In this document: piece after piece, positions 50,801-61,059 of the stretch
How positions within the stretch are numbered: the first letter of the stretch is position 1
Layout: each line of letters starts with the position of its first letter
Assembly: GCA_026182355.1 (NCBI GenBank)
Contig: JAPFBL010000002.1
Coordinates: 1,612,001 to 1,676,000, forward strand
Source: Hermatobates lingyangjiaoensis
Taxonomy: Eukaryota; Arthropoda; Insecta; Hemiptera; Hermatobatidae
Length of the DNA: 64,000 nt
Direction of reading: 5' to 3'
Position numbers and translations under genes: made by a program
Notes under the pieces: model-generated
What the model was told of the DNA's origin: nothing
The model's input: only the letters and a program-made list of their open reading frames with translations
Database searches by the model: none

Positions 50801-53800
50801 ATTATCAGATTATTTCTTTATGGTTTCAAAAACTATTAAGGATATGTTATTGTCATTTAACGAATCCTTTATTTATTTTACTACCGAATTGAGGATTTGC
50901 TGTGATATTCTTGATGTGTATTTAGTGTTTACTGTTCTTTTTTCCGGATGTTCATTTGAATATGTATTTTGAAGAGTTGTGATTAAATAAGATTTACACT
51001 TAGGTTCGAAGCAGAGGGCTGCCAGAGGATCACATTGGTGCAGTGAGAGTTGTCACCATAGACAGTGTGGAAAGTGACATATGCTGTGGTACGCATGTTA
51101 CCAACACTTCTCAACTCCAGGTTACAAAATAATAAAATTAGAATACTTCACATTGCCAGAAATATTACTTAACTTACTACCTTCACATAATTAATAATAA
51201 AATATATATATACATTTTTTCCGTTGGTATAGAATAGGATACTTTCGTTCAAAAGATCTTGTCTGCTTTTTTTATGTTTTAAAGATTTAATTTACACACG
51301 TTTATGGTTAAAATACTCTCACAATTTATAATTAACAGAGACAATATTTCAAAGACTCACTTTTTTGATTACTCATTTTGCCACATCATCGTCCTTGTAA
51401 TATGAGAAAATAATTTAATCAAGATCAAAAACTGGATCAAAATATGATTATAAGAAATGCAAAAAAATCTTGAGGAATACAAATGAACGAAAAAAGTGAT
51501 GAAGAAAATTAAGTCAATAAAATTAATGGTACAAAAGATAAATAATAAATAGAATAAAAATATTTCATTAGATTAAAAATGTAGACTTCTTCAAAAACTC
51601 TAAACGTCGATATTAAGACAGTGTGTGAAGGAAGACAGGCTGATAGTTCGTTTCCTTTTCCAATGTCCGCACCTGTAGGCTTTCGCATTTTAATGTTCTT
51701 TTAGGTGTGGAAAGTGTGACCCATTTATTATTTGGCACCCATTTTAGAAATGGTCGTGCCACATTACCGGGCTGATTCTACGTTGGAAGTCCTAAGTTTT
51801 ACCTAACTCAAAATGTATTTAGAGTAGGGATCTTTAACGAATACCTGACATCGTATAGGCTCTGGACCGCCAGTTTAATGTCCTTTCTACAAGGAACGAC
51901 GTCTTCTGCTTTTTTCATCTGTTCGTGAAAAAATCGAGGACGCTAGCGTGAATCGAACCCAGGATATACCAGTCCATAGGCAAGCCATTGTGCTACCCTG
52001 GGCCTAAGATTTATAGTATTATGTAATAATACCATATAAAAATAAAACGATAGTATAATATAGTCATAATATTATGCATTTGAGATATATTTGTCTAATA
52101 TATTTTATTATAATAAATTCCGTTGTATTTTTTTTTTAGGTAATAAAGTTATTTAAAGCAGAAAAAGGAAAGAAAGGTAAAGTTAATTTACAGTTTTTGG
52201 TTGGAGAAAGAGTACTCAGACATATGGGAATGATGTTCAAGCGAGAACAAGATGTCACAGCTTTGCTACAGTAAGAATTTCGTTAAATATTTTCATACAC
52301 ATTAAAATCTGCTGTATAATAACTTTATTTTATTTCTAAATTGAAAAAATCAATGTACGGATATATCCTTGTTTACAAATCAGTTATCCCTAACTTGTTC
52401 GTAGATTCAAAATTGTATAATAGGGGTTTTTTGTCCTTACAATAGACTTTATGCAACTTTAATTGATTTCAAGTGATAATCCCTTGAAAGGAATGACATG
52501 CTTTGCTGAAACTTCAAAATTTATAATAAAAGTAACCCCTGTTTATTACCTTTGTCCAACCGGTACTCACAATTTTTATTCTTATTAAACAAAGAAGTTT
52601 CGAACTTCCGAAACGGGGTAAGGGGAGAATTTAAAAAGTATGCTGTTGAATTTTACAAATATAATACAACTATTATGTTAGTAAATAACAAGTATGATTT
52701 TGATTAAATTTACAGGAATAGTAAACTTCTTTCAAAATTGGCATCTCACTGCTCAAATATTTCAATGAATATTCCGATTGAATAAAATGATTCAATTGTT
52801 GCTTTTATGGAGAGTTGTTCTAAGGGTAATCATTCCTCATTTTCTTCTCCTTCTTCAGGCCTTAACGCTTCCATATATATAAGTTTTTATTGATTATTTC
52901 ACTGTTGTCAGTATGTTACAATGGTTTTTTATTTTCCATCTATAATTCGTAAAGAAGTTTTTTTAAATGGGGTGCGTAAAACGAGTTATTTTGGTAACTC
53001 TCATATTACAGTTAATCAAATTTTAAATACTTATTCAATAAATGGGATAATATACAATGAGCCGTATCTATATGAAAACCATCTTTACTAAACATAAATT
53101 TGTGAGATATATCTTATTTATTATTAATAGCAGCATATTGCTATTTAAAAACAAAATATCCTTCAATATGATGAAGGAAAATTGGTAATGTTTAGTTATT
53201 AATGAGGTAGTTCATTTTCATAAATCTTTTATAGTTTAAACGTTAAATAGTTGAATTTCTACAAATTATTATTTTAATCTCCATATATAAAGTTCGTGAG
53301 TATTTTTGAAATTAAATATATATTATTTATTACCTGAATAATGTTAAATAAAATAAAATTATCACTATATTCCCAACATTGGAGCCAGGATAACAAGTGT
53401 CTTGCGTGCTCGCCGATGACAGTAGTGCAAGTGTATTATTTATAAATGTAACAAAACAATTTTTTTTAAATTTAATATTTGCGTAATATAAACACTGGTA
53501 ATTAACTAAAGGCATGGAGCCAGAGTAGCCCACTATTTTGCGTGCTCGCCGATGACAGTACCACAATTATATTAAAAATAAATGTAACAAAACAAATTTT
53601 GAATTTAAAATTTAAATAATATAAACAATGCTAATGAAGTAAAGGTTACATTCCAGGGTAGCCAGTCGCTTGTGTGCTCGCCGATGACAGTAGTGAAAAA
53701 GTACTATATATAAATGTAAAAAAAAAAATAATATTTGCGAAATATAAAGACTGGTAATGAAATAAAGGCATGGAACCAGAGTAGCCCAGAGACTTACGAG

Positions 53801-56800
53801 CTCGCTGATGACAATACTGCAAATGTATTAAAATAAATGTAACAAATATATAATAAACTACTACATTAGAGGTTAAAAATGAATAATTTTAGAAACAAAC
53901 TTGAACACAACTGTCAGATAAAATACGAATGTTCTAAGGTAATATTATAAAGACACATTCCTTTTATTAATGTTATTTTATGTTAGGTAAATGAATTAAA
54001 TATTTAAATTTACAAGTTTTGTTTGTTTGAAATATATTTCATCGTCTATATAATTTGAATTGATGTTTTATTATTTAAATGATTTTTTTTTTATTAGAAT
54101 GCTTTTTATTTTGCTAAATATACTTACTGTATATGTCTTGAATCATGTTAAGAAAATATATCAAAAGCTTGGTCCATATAAGAATCTGTTTCTCTGCCTT
54201 AATAACAAGAAACAATTAAAATTATCCCTGTCAATCATGTTCAGTGAGTTAATTTCAATACCTATTGTTATAATTTCTGAATGACACAAAAGGCCACGGG
54301 CAGTCTAGTATCATTATATTCTACAAACAATCACTTTGTTAATCAATAAAATAATTGCATTTGATCTTATATTCATTTCCCTTTACAGCAATGGGCCAGA
54401 AAGTCATGTGGAGCTAGTCAGTAAACTGCAAAAAACATCAAAGGCCCTTTCGAAGGTAGTGTATGACATAATATCTCAGATTAATATAAATATTATTAAT
54501 ATATGATAATTTTTGAACAGTGGTCCTCTACAGCTCAAACAAAAACTTTTGGTTACACATCAGTGTTATGTGTTTTCGATTTTTTCTTAATTGACATTTA
54601 AATAATGATGTTTTTTAAATTTTATATTTACATGAAATCTGTTCATATAAATATTCTAGAAACTAATCTGTAAACTAGATATTTTGTATAATTCTTCTGT
54701 AATCAATAGTTCCTTATTCCTTAAGTCTACATTATTTTTTTTTTTGGTTCATTTATACTTAATTCTAACATTTATTCAATTGAAGTATTTTTTTTAAAAA
54801 CCTAACTGTACACATTAAAAGAAATAGTTTCTTTCCAACAGTTAAAGCATTTGCGGAGTCCAAAGGCCTAAGGTTACCCTGTCTGGGTTTAATTTTTGGC
54901 AGACCCACAGCAGATAATCGTCGGTTTCTAGAGTTCTGCTTATATAGACTTCTATATACCAGCGATGATACGAAAGGTTTCATTTGTACTGTATACCTTT
55001 GGTATAGTTTCTTTTTTTAATTTTAACTACAATATCATTTTCTCTGGAAATATGTATTTTATTTTAATTAATTTATTAATTACTATTAGTGAAGAAGTTC
55101 GGATACCTAGATTATGAACTTAATTAAAAATTTAATAAATTAACGAAGTATAACTTTGTTATCTGATGATGACGTTCATCAGATGTTACTGCTATGGATA
55201 TATCCATTAGCTATAATACATCATTTGACATTCATAAATTTTTTTTGGAAATTTAACATTCTTATGTAATTTTAGAATATATCTTTACTGTTACGAGAGT
55301 TGGCTGTCTATGATGCAAAGACCTTGAAAGCTCAGGATCCTGAACCAAAATATTATATATTCCACAGGTATATTATTTGTTTGTTATCTCAGTGTCTATG
55401 TGTTTATATTGATATTTATTTATTGAATATTCTTAACAGAAATATCCCATATCCCTTGAAGTTTAAACCAATATGTGTCAACTAAAACTTAAATTACTTG
55501 TAAATAATAAATAAAAGAATAGTTTTTCATAGAAAAAGCAAATACTAGAGTAATGTTACTCAAACTTTTTTACTTTAGGGCGCACCTATGAAATACCAAA
55601 GCTTTGGGGCACATCACTGATTTTAATATTGAAAATTCATTCCTGAAATTTGAATATAGGAAAATGATAGGAAATTACAAGAAAATGTTTTTTAAGAGAG
55701 AGAGAGAGAGAAATCAGTAACAAATAATTTAAACCCTCAAGGAGAGGAAAAGAAAGTATTATCCATATCTGCTTAAAAAATAAAGAAATTTATCTTCCAG
55801 TTCAAAATATCAAGTAGGAGAAACTTGTACCAAACTTGAAAACTTTTGGTGTTTCTAAAACACATGAAAATGATTCAAAGTTTTAAAATATAAATCTGTT
55901 ATATAACTTTATTCTTCCATCATCTTGGGGTGCACCTGGCTACCTTTCACGGTGCACCAATGCACCCGGGCGCACCGTTTGAGGAATACAGTACTAGAGT
56001 ATAAACCGCAGGATGCAATTTTATAATGAGTCTTAAGATTTTGAGACCGGTCGTTCATAATAGTAAAGCATAAGAAAGCCAAACATGGGGTTGGAATAAG
56101 ACGATTTGGTAAAAGGTACTTTAGAACTAGTAAAAATCAGGAGACATCGTTTGTAAAGGACTAGGTGTAAGTGAAGGTACTAGAGCTAAACACTTCTGCT
56201 GGTTGATGTAAACTGCTTAGACTTAGACAATAGGATTGCTTGGGTAATCTAATTTAATTATTGCGTCTGACTGTCCGTGATTTATCAAACCTCCATAGAG
56301 TTTAGATGTAGACCGCAATACCTATACATTTTGAAACAGTATGAACTGAGGTACTTGAAATTGTAGGTTTCAGTTGCATATTATGCGTAGGGATTGTGTA
56401 ATAATATCATGGATCCGAATTTTTTAAAACATGTGCACTTTTCTAGATCACTTTAACGGGACGTACTCTATGTCTGTAATCTGACAAATGAAACATGTCC
56501 TGTAATTGCGTACTGACGAGTTCTTTACGGGAGAAAAAAAACAACAAATCCTTTAAAAAAAAAACTCTAAACACAATCATTTGGAAATTCCATCATCTAT
56601 AACTTTGATTGTAAACACTTGTGTGACGTCATCTAAGGTTTTAAAATTTCAAAAACCTGTAAATTTAAGATTGAAGTTTACCACTTATATAACTCTATTT
56701 ATAATAGATTATAAATCTATTTATAATAATTTATAATAGAATTCACCTGGCGTTCATATTTTATGTTCTGTTTTCAGTGGTGGATATGCAAATCGAGTGA

Positions 56801-59687
56801 TAATATTTCATTCCTTTGCATATATTCTATTTGAGAAATTAAGAGCTCTCAGTTAATTAACAGTAAATAATTTCAGTACTATACCAGGGGCGTAAAGGTC
56901 GGCTCATTGGTTATTTCACACCCATTTTCTTTATCGATTTAACATTCATATAATTTTACAGTAAAAACCACATTCATTTTGTGTGATTATTAATACAATT
57001 CAATCACATTACAGGTTTAATGCTAAAATTGATAGAATTATGCTTTTTTAAATTTCAGCATGTATCCATAAAATCATACTCGTAGATAGCCTATGTATGA
57101 TTGGTATAGGATATACAAATTTTTGTATTTGTATATTTATCTATTTGTATGGCATATATATACTATAATTTTAGCGATTCTGATTCTCTTGAAATTTAGG
57201 TTAAATACTGTAAAGAATACAAAAATGGCAAATACGTATACAGGTTGAACCTTCCCAATCCACAACCACTGGACCACGGAAAATTCCGAACTATAGGTGG
57301 TCCCCAAAATACCCTCTGTTTACATATACTTACTCTGCATTATACTGAACAAGTGTAGCTGTAACATTGTTTTGATGTATGATAGTTGTATTACATTAAA
57401 ATATACATACAGAAGTATATAGAAAAACACGTTAAAAGAATACTTATGGGTTTATTTTTATAACTACACATGAAGATAAACTGTAAAGAAAATAATGTAG
57501 CATACATTATAACCAGTAAGTGCTACGGAATTATCTAACAAAATGAAACATTTACAGTACTGTGCCTGTACCGGTGCAACAATGATGTTTACTGGGAAGT
57601 AAAGATAATATAAAATAAGACGAGGAAAAAATAAATAAAAATTAAGAATACACAAGATATGCAGTAAAACTACAGATTTAAGAAAATAATGAAATTTAAA
57701 ACAAATTAAAAGTAAAGAAAGAGTTACAGTGAATAGAAAATAAAAATGTAAGTATGGTACACTTACGCAACAGCCATCATAGCTTGGAAATCCACGCAGG
57801 TACAAACAAAATTTTGCCGGATGAAAGAATACCGGATTAAGGAGGTTCAACCTGTTTAGCATTTTAAACAAAAGTGAACTGTATTTTATTGTAGAATATT
57901 ACTCCGCGTTTTTGTTTTCTCCTGCTTCATTTTCTTTTTGACTCCGTTGAGGACCGCTACTGGTTGAATGCCCTTAACCACATATCAGAATTTATAGTTT
58001 GTCTATTAGATAAACTGCTTTTAGGCTTGTTCTGAAATCCTTTAAGAGTTAAATTCTATTCATAGTAACCATAATTTAACAGTTAAAGACTTATGCATTT
58101 ATTACCTTCTAGCGAGGTGTGTAATTAGCTATAATATTTAAAAAATATATATTTACTTGCACTGTGTTCATGAAATGATAGTTAATTACTAATGTACTAT
58201 TTTACAGAAGGGATGGTGATGTTGACTACATCAATACTTTTATAAGAGAGTTTGGCCCAACTGTAAGTTATCTTTAAGTTTTATTTTTACTATTCTTGTT
58301 TTGTATAATTTTAAATTCAATCAGAAAGATTCCTATTGATAGATTCATAACAGTGGCCTGAACTGCTTTCAAGATAAAACTGAGTTCAGTTCTATTTCAT
58401 TAATGTTTTACGTTGAAACAAACCACAAACATTTAAAATAGCATATAGTATATGATATACGAATTTTTTTCTCTTTATCCTTGAATAACAAAACTGTGTG
58501 AAGACTTAGCAGTAATTAATTGGTTAGCTAATACTATATTAATTAGCTAATACTGTATTAATTGGTTAGCTTAATGATAAGCCAAGCAACAGTCCAGTTT
58601 TTTCTGACCTTTTCGGATTGCAGATCCAAAACATATAAGCATTTTTTTTAAATTCATAGATGGTGATCTGCGATCCACAGCTTTCCCCCGCAATGGGTTT
58701 TCGAGCGTGTCGTGTTGAGAGAGAGCATTCAAGCAACATATGTGACACTACGAGTGATGTAAATGTTTGTTTCCAAAACTCACGCGTTTAGGTATTTCCA
58801 CCTTTAGTGTTGTTCACGGATGGAAAGACTGAATTTTTGTTGTACTTGACAAAATAGAGAGCTACACATATTAAAATTATTGATTCAATAAAATTGATTG
58901 CCAACGACTTTAGTAATATGTTTAATTACAGTAAAGTTCAGTGTACTCATCCAGGTTTTTTAACGAATATTGATTGGTTTTCGAAAATTTTTTTAACTGA
59001 TTTCAATTTTGTATTAATTTAGGCTGTATATTGTAAAACACACAAATACAAAGTACCTTGAAAAATATAGAAGATATAAGTCGGATGCATAAAACATTTA
59101 ATGTCTTTTATATTTTAGAACAAACTTCTATTGCTAACGGTAGGAGACGACGTAGGAGCAGGACATATGGTGCTATACGGAAAAGAAGAATTGGTTAAAA
59201 AAATTGGAGAAAAGTAAGAAACAGTTTCTTAGTTTTATTGGTTTTTTTTTCTACTGCTAGATACTAATTCAATAATTTAAACGTTTTTATCACTTTTCTT
59301 TCAGTACCTTCAGTTACAGTAAAACCCTTATATAAGTACATTGAAAAAAAGATAATTATAACTAAGATTTGATTTCCTAGTTCAACCTATGGACACAAGT
59401 TTCCGTTGTTTACTTATTTAGTTTGAATTAGAAACTTTCTGAAAATATAGGATTACTGGTCTCTTAATTATTTGCAACTCATGGATCTTTCCTTTCAATG
59501 ATGTAAATATGAATGTTGAATAGACCTTCATTTTTTTTTTTTTTTTTTTAGACTGTGTGAACTACTGGATGGAAAAGGTGCATTCAAGGATTCTAGATTC
59601 CAAAGTAAAGTAAAAAACTTAAAGAAGAGAAGTCTTGCTGAAAACGTGATTAATGATACTTTGGCTAAAGCCCTGTCTGAGTGTTAA
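44874..59687 (+). CDS. AARSD1: Alanyl-tRNA editing protein Aarsd1
   Basis: Cytosolic trans-editing enzyme of the AlaX family; it hydrolyses Ser-tRNA(Ala) made by alanyl-tRNA synthetase. Twelve coding exons: 44874-44912, 45000-45128, 45208-45367, 48861-48953, 49232-49353, 51004-51120, 52140-52270, 54389-54455, 55276-55367, 58208-58262, 59119-59213 and 59552-59687. All introns are GT-AG and the 411-residue frame is unbroken; human is 412. The start MVFACQKDSFLKE has a good context (A at -3, G at +4). Residues 45-56 give DTILFPEGGGQ. Zinc ligands are H108-x3-H112 (HHSGQH) and C208-x3-H212 (CCGTH). SRGLPEDHIG (184-193) is the AlaX glycine-rich stretch. The C-terminal half includes LLLLTVGDD and DGKGAFKDSRFQ. 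Large introns 3, 5, 7 and 9 carry transposons. Confidence 0.97.
45729..45842 (-). repeat. Family D repeat copy in AARSD1 intron 3
   Basis: Shares ATCGAAGAAGAGTAACACAC, TTTTCGAGCAATCCGTCTTC and GCTGTAGA with 4584-4690 (plus-strand readings). Slightly shorter. Confidence 0.75.
46000..47840 (-). pseudogene. Internally deleted jockey/R1-like LINE in AARSD1 intron 3
   Basis: GC-rich block in antisense to the host gene. Minus strand from 47840 down: an ORF1-like region (QPIASYSNVAKEDSMD, then LELKVVPASEGAP, then an RIWI ... NPPDIFEFVGSLK stretch resembling the conserved domain of jockey/R1 ORF1); then at about 46930-46755 an endonuclease N-terminus (LIQEPYVFRGKVR and GAVVLVKLHG); then at about 46430-46325 a post-RT segment (AITGAMRTTPNKALEV). 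Most of the polymerase is missing and stops and frameshifts are frequent. The plus-strand frame at 47065-47295 is an antisense shadow. Confidence 0.75.
48990..49125 (-). repeat. 3' fragment of the 2-kb element in AARSD1 intron 4
   Basis: Minus-oriented terminal piece: ATAGTAATCATGAAAAAATT, then TACATGTTTTGAGGTCCC. A second short terminal piece is at about 49540-49575. Confidence 0.5.
49610..49805. repeat. Foldback element family D in AARSD1 intron 5
   Basis: Left arm AAACGAAGAAAAGTACC, GTAAAGAAGCACAC, AACTCGAATTTTTT pairs with the right arm AAAATTTGAGTTAGTGTG, TTTCTTTATTATC, TCTTCTTCGTTT. The arms are diverged. The left arm carries CTTGAAGACAGATTT on the minus strand, a decayed version of the family D core. 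Confidence 0.65.
50600..50776. repeat. Foldback element family B, third foldback, in AARSD1 intron 5
   Basis: Arms meet at a short centre near 50670. The left arm ends GGCCGTCTTCGTCAG and the right arm reads CTGATGAAGACCGCTTG, then TGGTTAAAAGATCTTAG. It ends with the family's TTCACGTGTTTATGTGAA palindrome. Here the core is CTGATGA, the canonical hammerhead heptamer, but GAAA has become AAAA. Confidence 0.75.
51735..52003 (-). repeat. tRNA-derived SINE in AARSD1 intron 6
   Basis: Minus strand begins near 52003 with a head containing GGGTAGCACAATGGCTTGCC (A box-like) and GGGTTCGATTCACG (B box). A body with CGTTAAAGATCCCTAC and ATGTCAGGTATTC follows. Same family as 17283-17618. Confidence 0.85.
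53370..53850. repeat. Four tandem copies of a 124-136 bp unit in AARSD1 intron 7
   Basis: The core GTGCTCGCCGATGACAGTA recurs with GCTCG at 53408, 53544, 53676 and 53800. The flanking parts (AATGTAACAAAACAA and TGGTAATGAA-type blocks) are AT-rich and much more diverged than the core. Confidence 0.85.
55553..55991. mobile_element. Non-autonomous hAT element in AARSD1 intron 8/9 region
   Basis: A 439-bp element lying in the intron after exon 9. It is bounded by a direct duplication TACTAGAGTA (55543-55552 and 55992-56001), consistent with the 8-bp target duplication of hAT transposons. Its ends are inverted repeats: CTCAAAC and GGGCGCACC on the left, GGGCGCACCGTTTGAG on the right. It has no coding capacity. 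Confidence 0.8.
57240..57855. mobile_element. Tigger-like miniature element in AARSD1 intron 9
   Basis: A 616-bp element with terminal inverted repeats ACAGGTTGAACCT at both ends, extended by CC-x2-AATCC. The termini resemble Tigger/pogo-type ends (CAGGTTGAAC..CCC..AATCC). The 135-codon minus-strand frame inside is hydrophobic and not transposase-like. A clean TA target duplication is not visible on the right side. Confidence 0.65.
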
Positions 59688-59963
59688 ATTGTTCATACGG
59701 AAATTATGAACTGGATATTTATAAATAAGAATGTCCATAGCATTCACATGTTAAGCTGAAGTGTAGTTAGTTCATTTGCAATAAGTTAAAAACAGTTTCA
59801 AATGAACCGTTCACTGATTCAGATTAATTCGAAAATATTTACAATACCTAACTTAATTTGATTTCTTCAGAGTGATATGAAATACTACTTCAGATGTGAT
59901 ATTAAATATAAGCTTGACTTTATTTATGGCAAAACTATTCAATAGTTGTTTATTTATAGTCCC

Positions 59964-59969
59964 AATAAA
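59964..59969 (+). terminator. AARSD1: Candidate AARSD1 poly(A) signal
   Basis: AATAAA 277 bp after the stop codon, followed by a T-rich stretch. Confidence 0.5.
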
Positions 59970-60210
59970 TGATTTTTTTATTTATAATATTTTACTCAAT
60001 ATAACTTTGACGTCACAAAAATGCTAAGCATTTATATCTCTTATTTATTATATCTCGTTCATTATGCACGAACTTGTTAGTCTGCTTTGGTCGTTGTAAT
60101 ACGTCTACTTGTAATTTAACTAAGTCGAATCAACTTTAAAGGTTGAACATTTATGAGGAAAAAAATACCATATATCTGGAAATACATAATATTAAGTAAA
60201 AGTAATTAGT

Positions 60211-60333
60211 TTTATATTAGGAATAGCGAAAACCGTCATACCTCTTAAGATGTTCTTGAAGTCATTGGAGCGCTTTCGGACGACTCCAAGAACATCTTAA
60301 GAGGTATGACGGTTTTCCCTATTTCAAATATAA
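60211..60333. repeat. Foldback hairpin downstream of AARSD1
   Basis: The arm from 60211 to 60258 (core GTCATACCTCTTAAGATG) pairs with 60287-60333; the central 34 bp of each arm match closely and the outer part has small mismatches. The 28-base centre contains GGAGCGCTTTCGGACGACTC. Confidence 0.85.
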
Positions 60334-61059
60334 ATCATACTAATCTCAGTGGTAATAACAATAGCAAGTAATTGGTTGTTACCATTTGTGGATAGAGTGT
60401 CTAACATCCGCAAGAATTGTTACTAAGTTAAATTGAATATTTTAATTCTAAGATTGAATAAGCTACTAAATAAAGGCATCTGGTAACCTCAGTGACACAG
60501 GTAACCTTATAATTTTAAGTTAATCTGCAAAACTGTACAATTTTTACTACATTCATTCTATTGGATACTGGTTAACAAACTTTGTAAACAAATGTTAGAA
60601 CTACTGCAACTGCATCCTCATGAATTTTTTGGTTTCCTTCTTGATAGGTACCTTATGTCAACTATTATATCGATCATAGTTTGAATGGGTGAATATTTTC
60701 AAATAATTCCTAAAATCCTATTGAACTTTATTCTTTTAAATTTACACAGGTATATGACAAACTTTAGTGTCCTGAAAGCTAGTAAAGAAAACCGCTTAAC
60801 ATGATGTTGAACTTAAAGGGCAGAGGGGTAGGAAATTCTTTGACGCAAACAATTACTTTAAAAGCAATAAATATTATACCCTATGTTAAAAATATTAGTA
60901 ACAAATATGTTCATTATTTATTTTCATCATGCTTATATATTATTTTTACTATCTGCAGACAAACTTTATCCTGAAATTGTAATGTTACTCTTTAAAATAA
61001 CGTTTTTTGAATATTCAATAACAAATACTACCAATTACTCTTACTATAAGTAAGCCGAC
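60334..61059. other. AT-rich DNA, nothing recognised
   Basis: No gene, RNA or repeat with a relative in this window was identified. Confidence 0.45.

Noticed and set aside
53370..53850. GATGA blocks considered as snoRNA C boxes
   Set aside because: Only one copy approaches TGATGA, and no CTGA D box or terminal stem is correctly placed.
57464..57871. 135-codon minus-strand frame
   Set aside because: It lies within the Tigger-like miniature element and is a hydrophobic low-complexity reading, not a transposase.
57940..57990. GACTCCGTTGAGGACCGCT as a further family B core
   Set aside because: Spacing is similar, but the CTGANGA block is lost and no arm pairing is visible.
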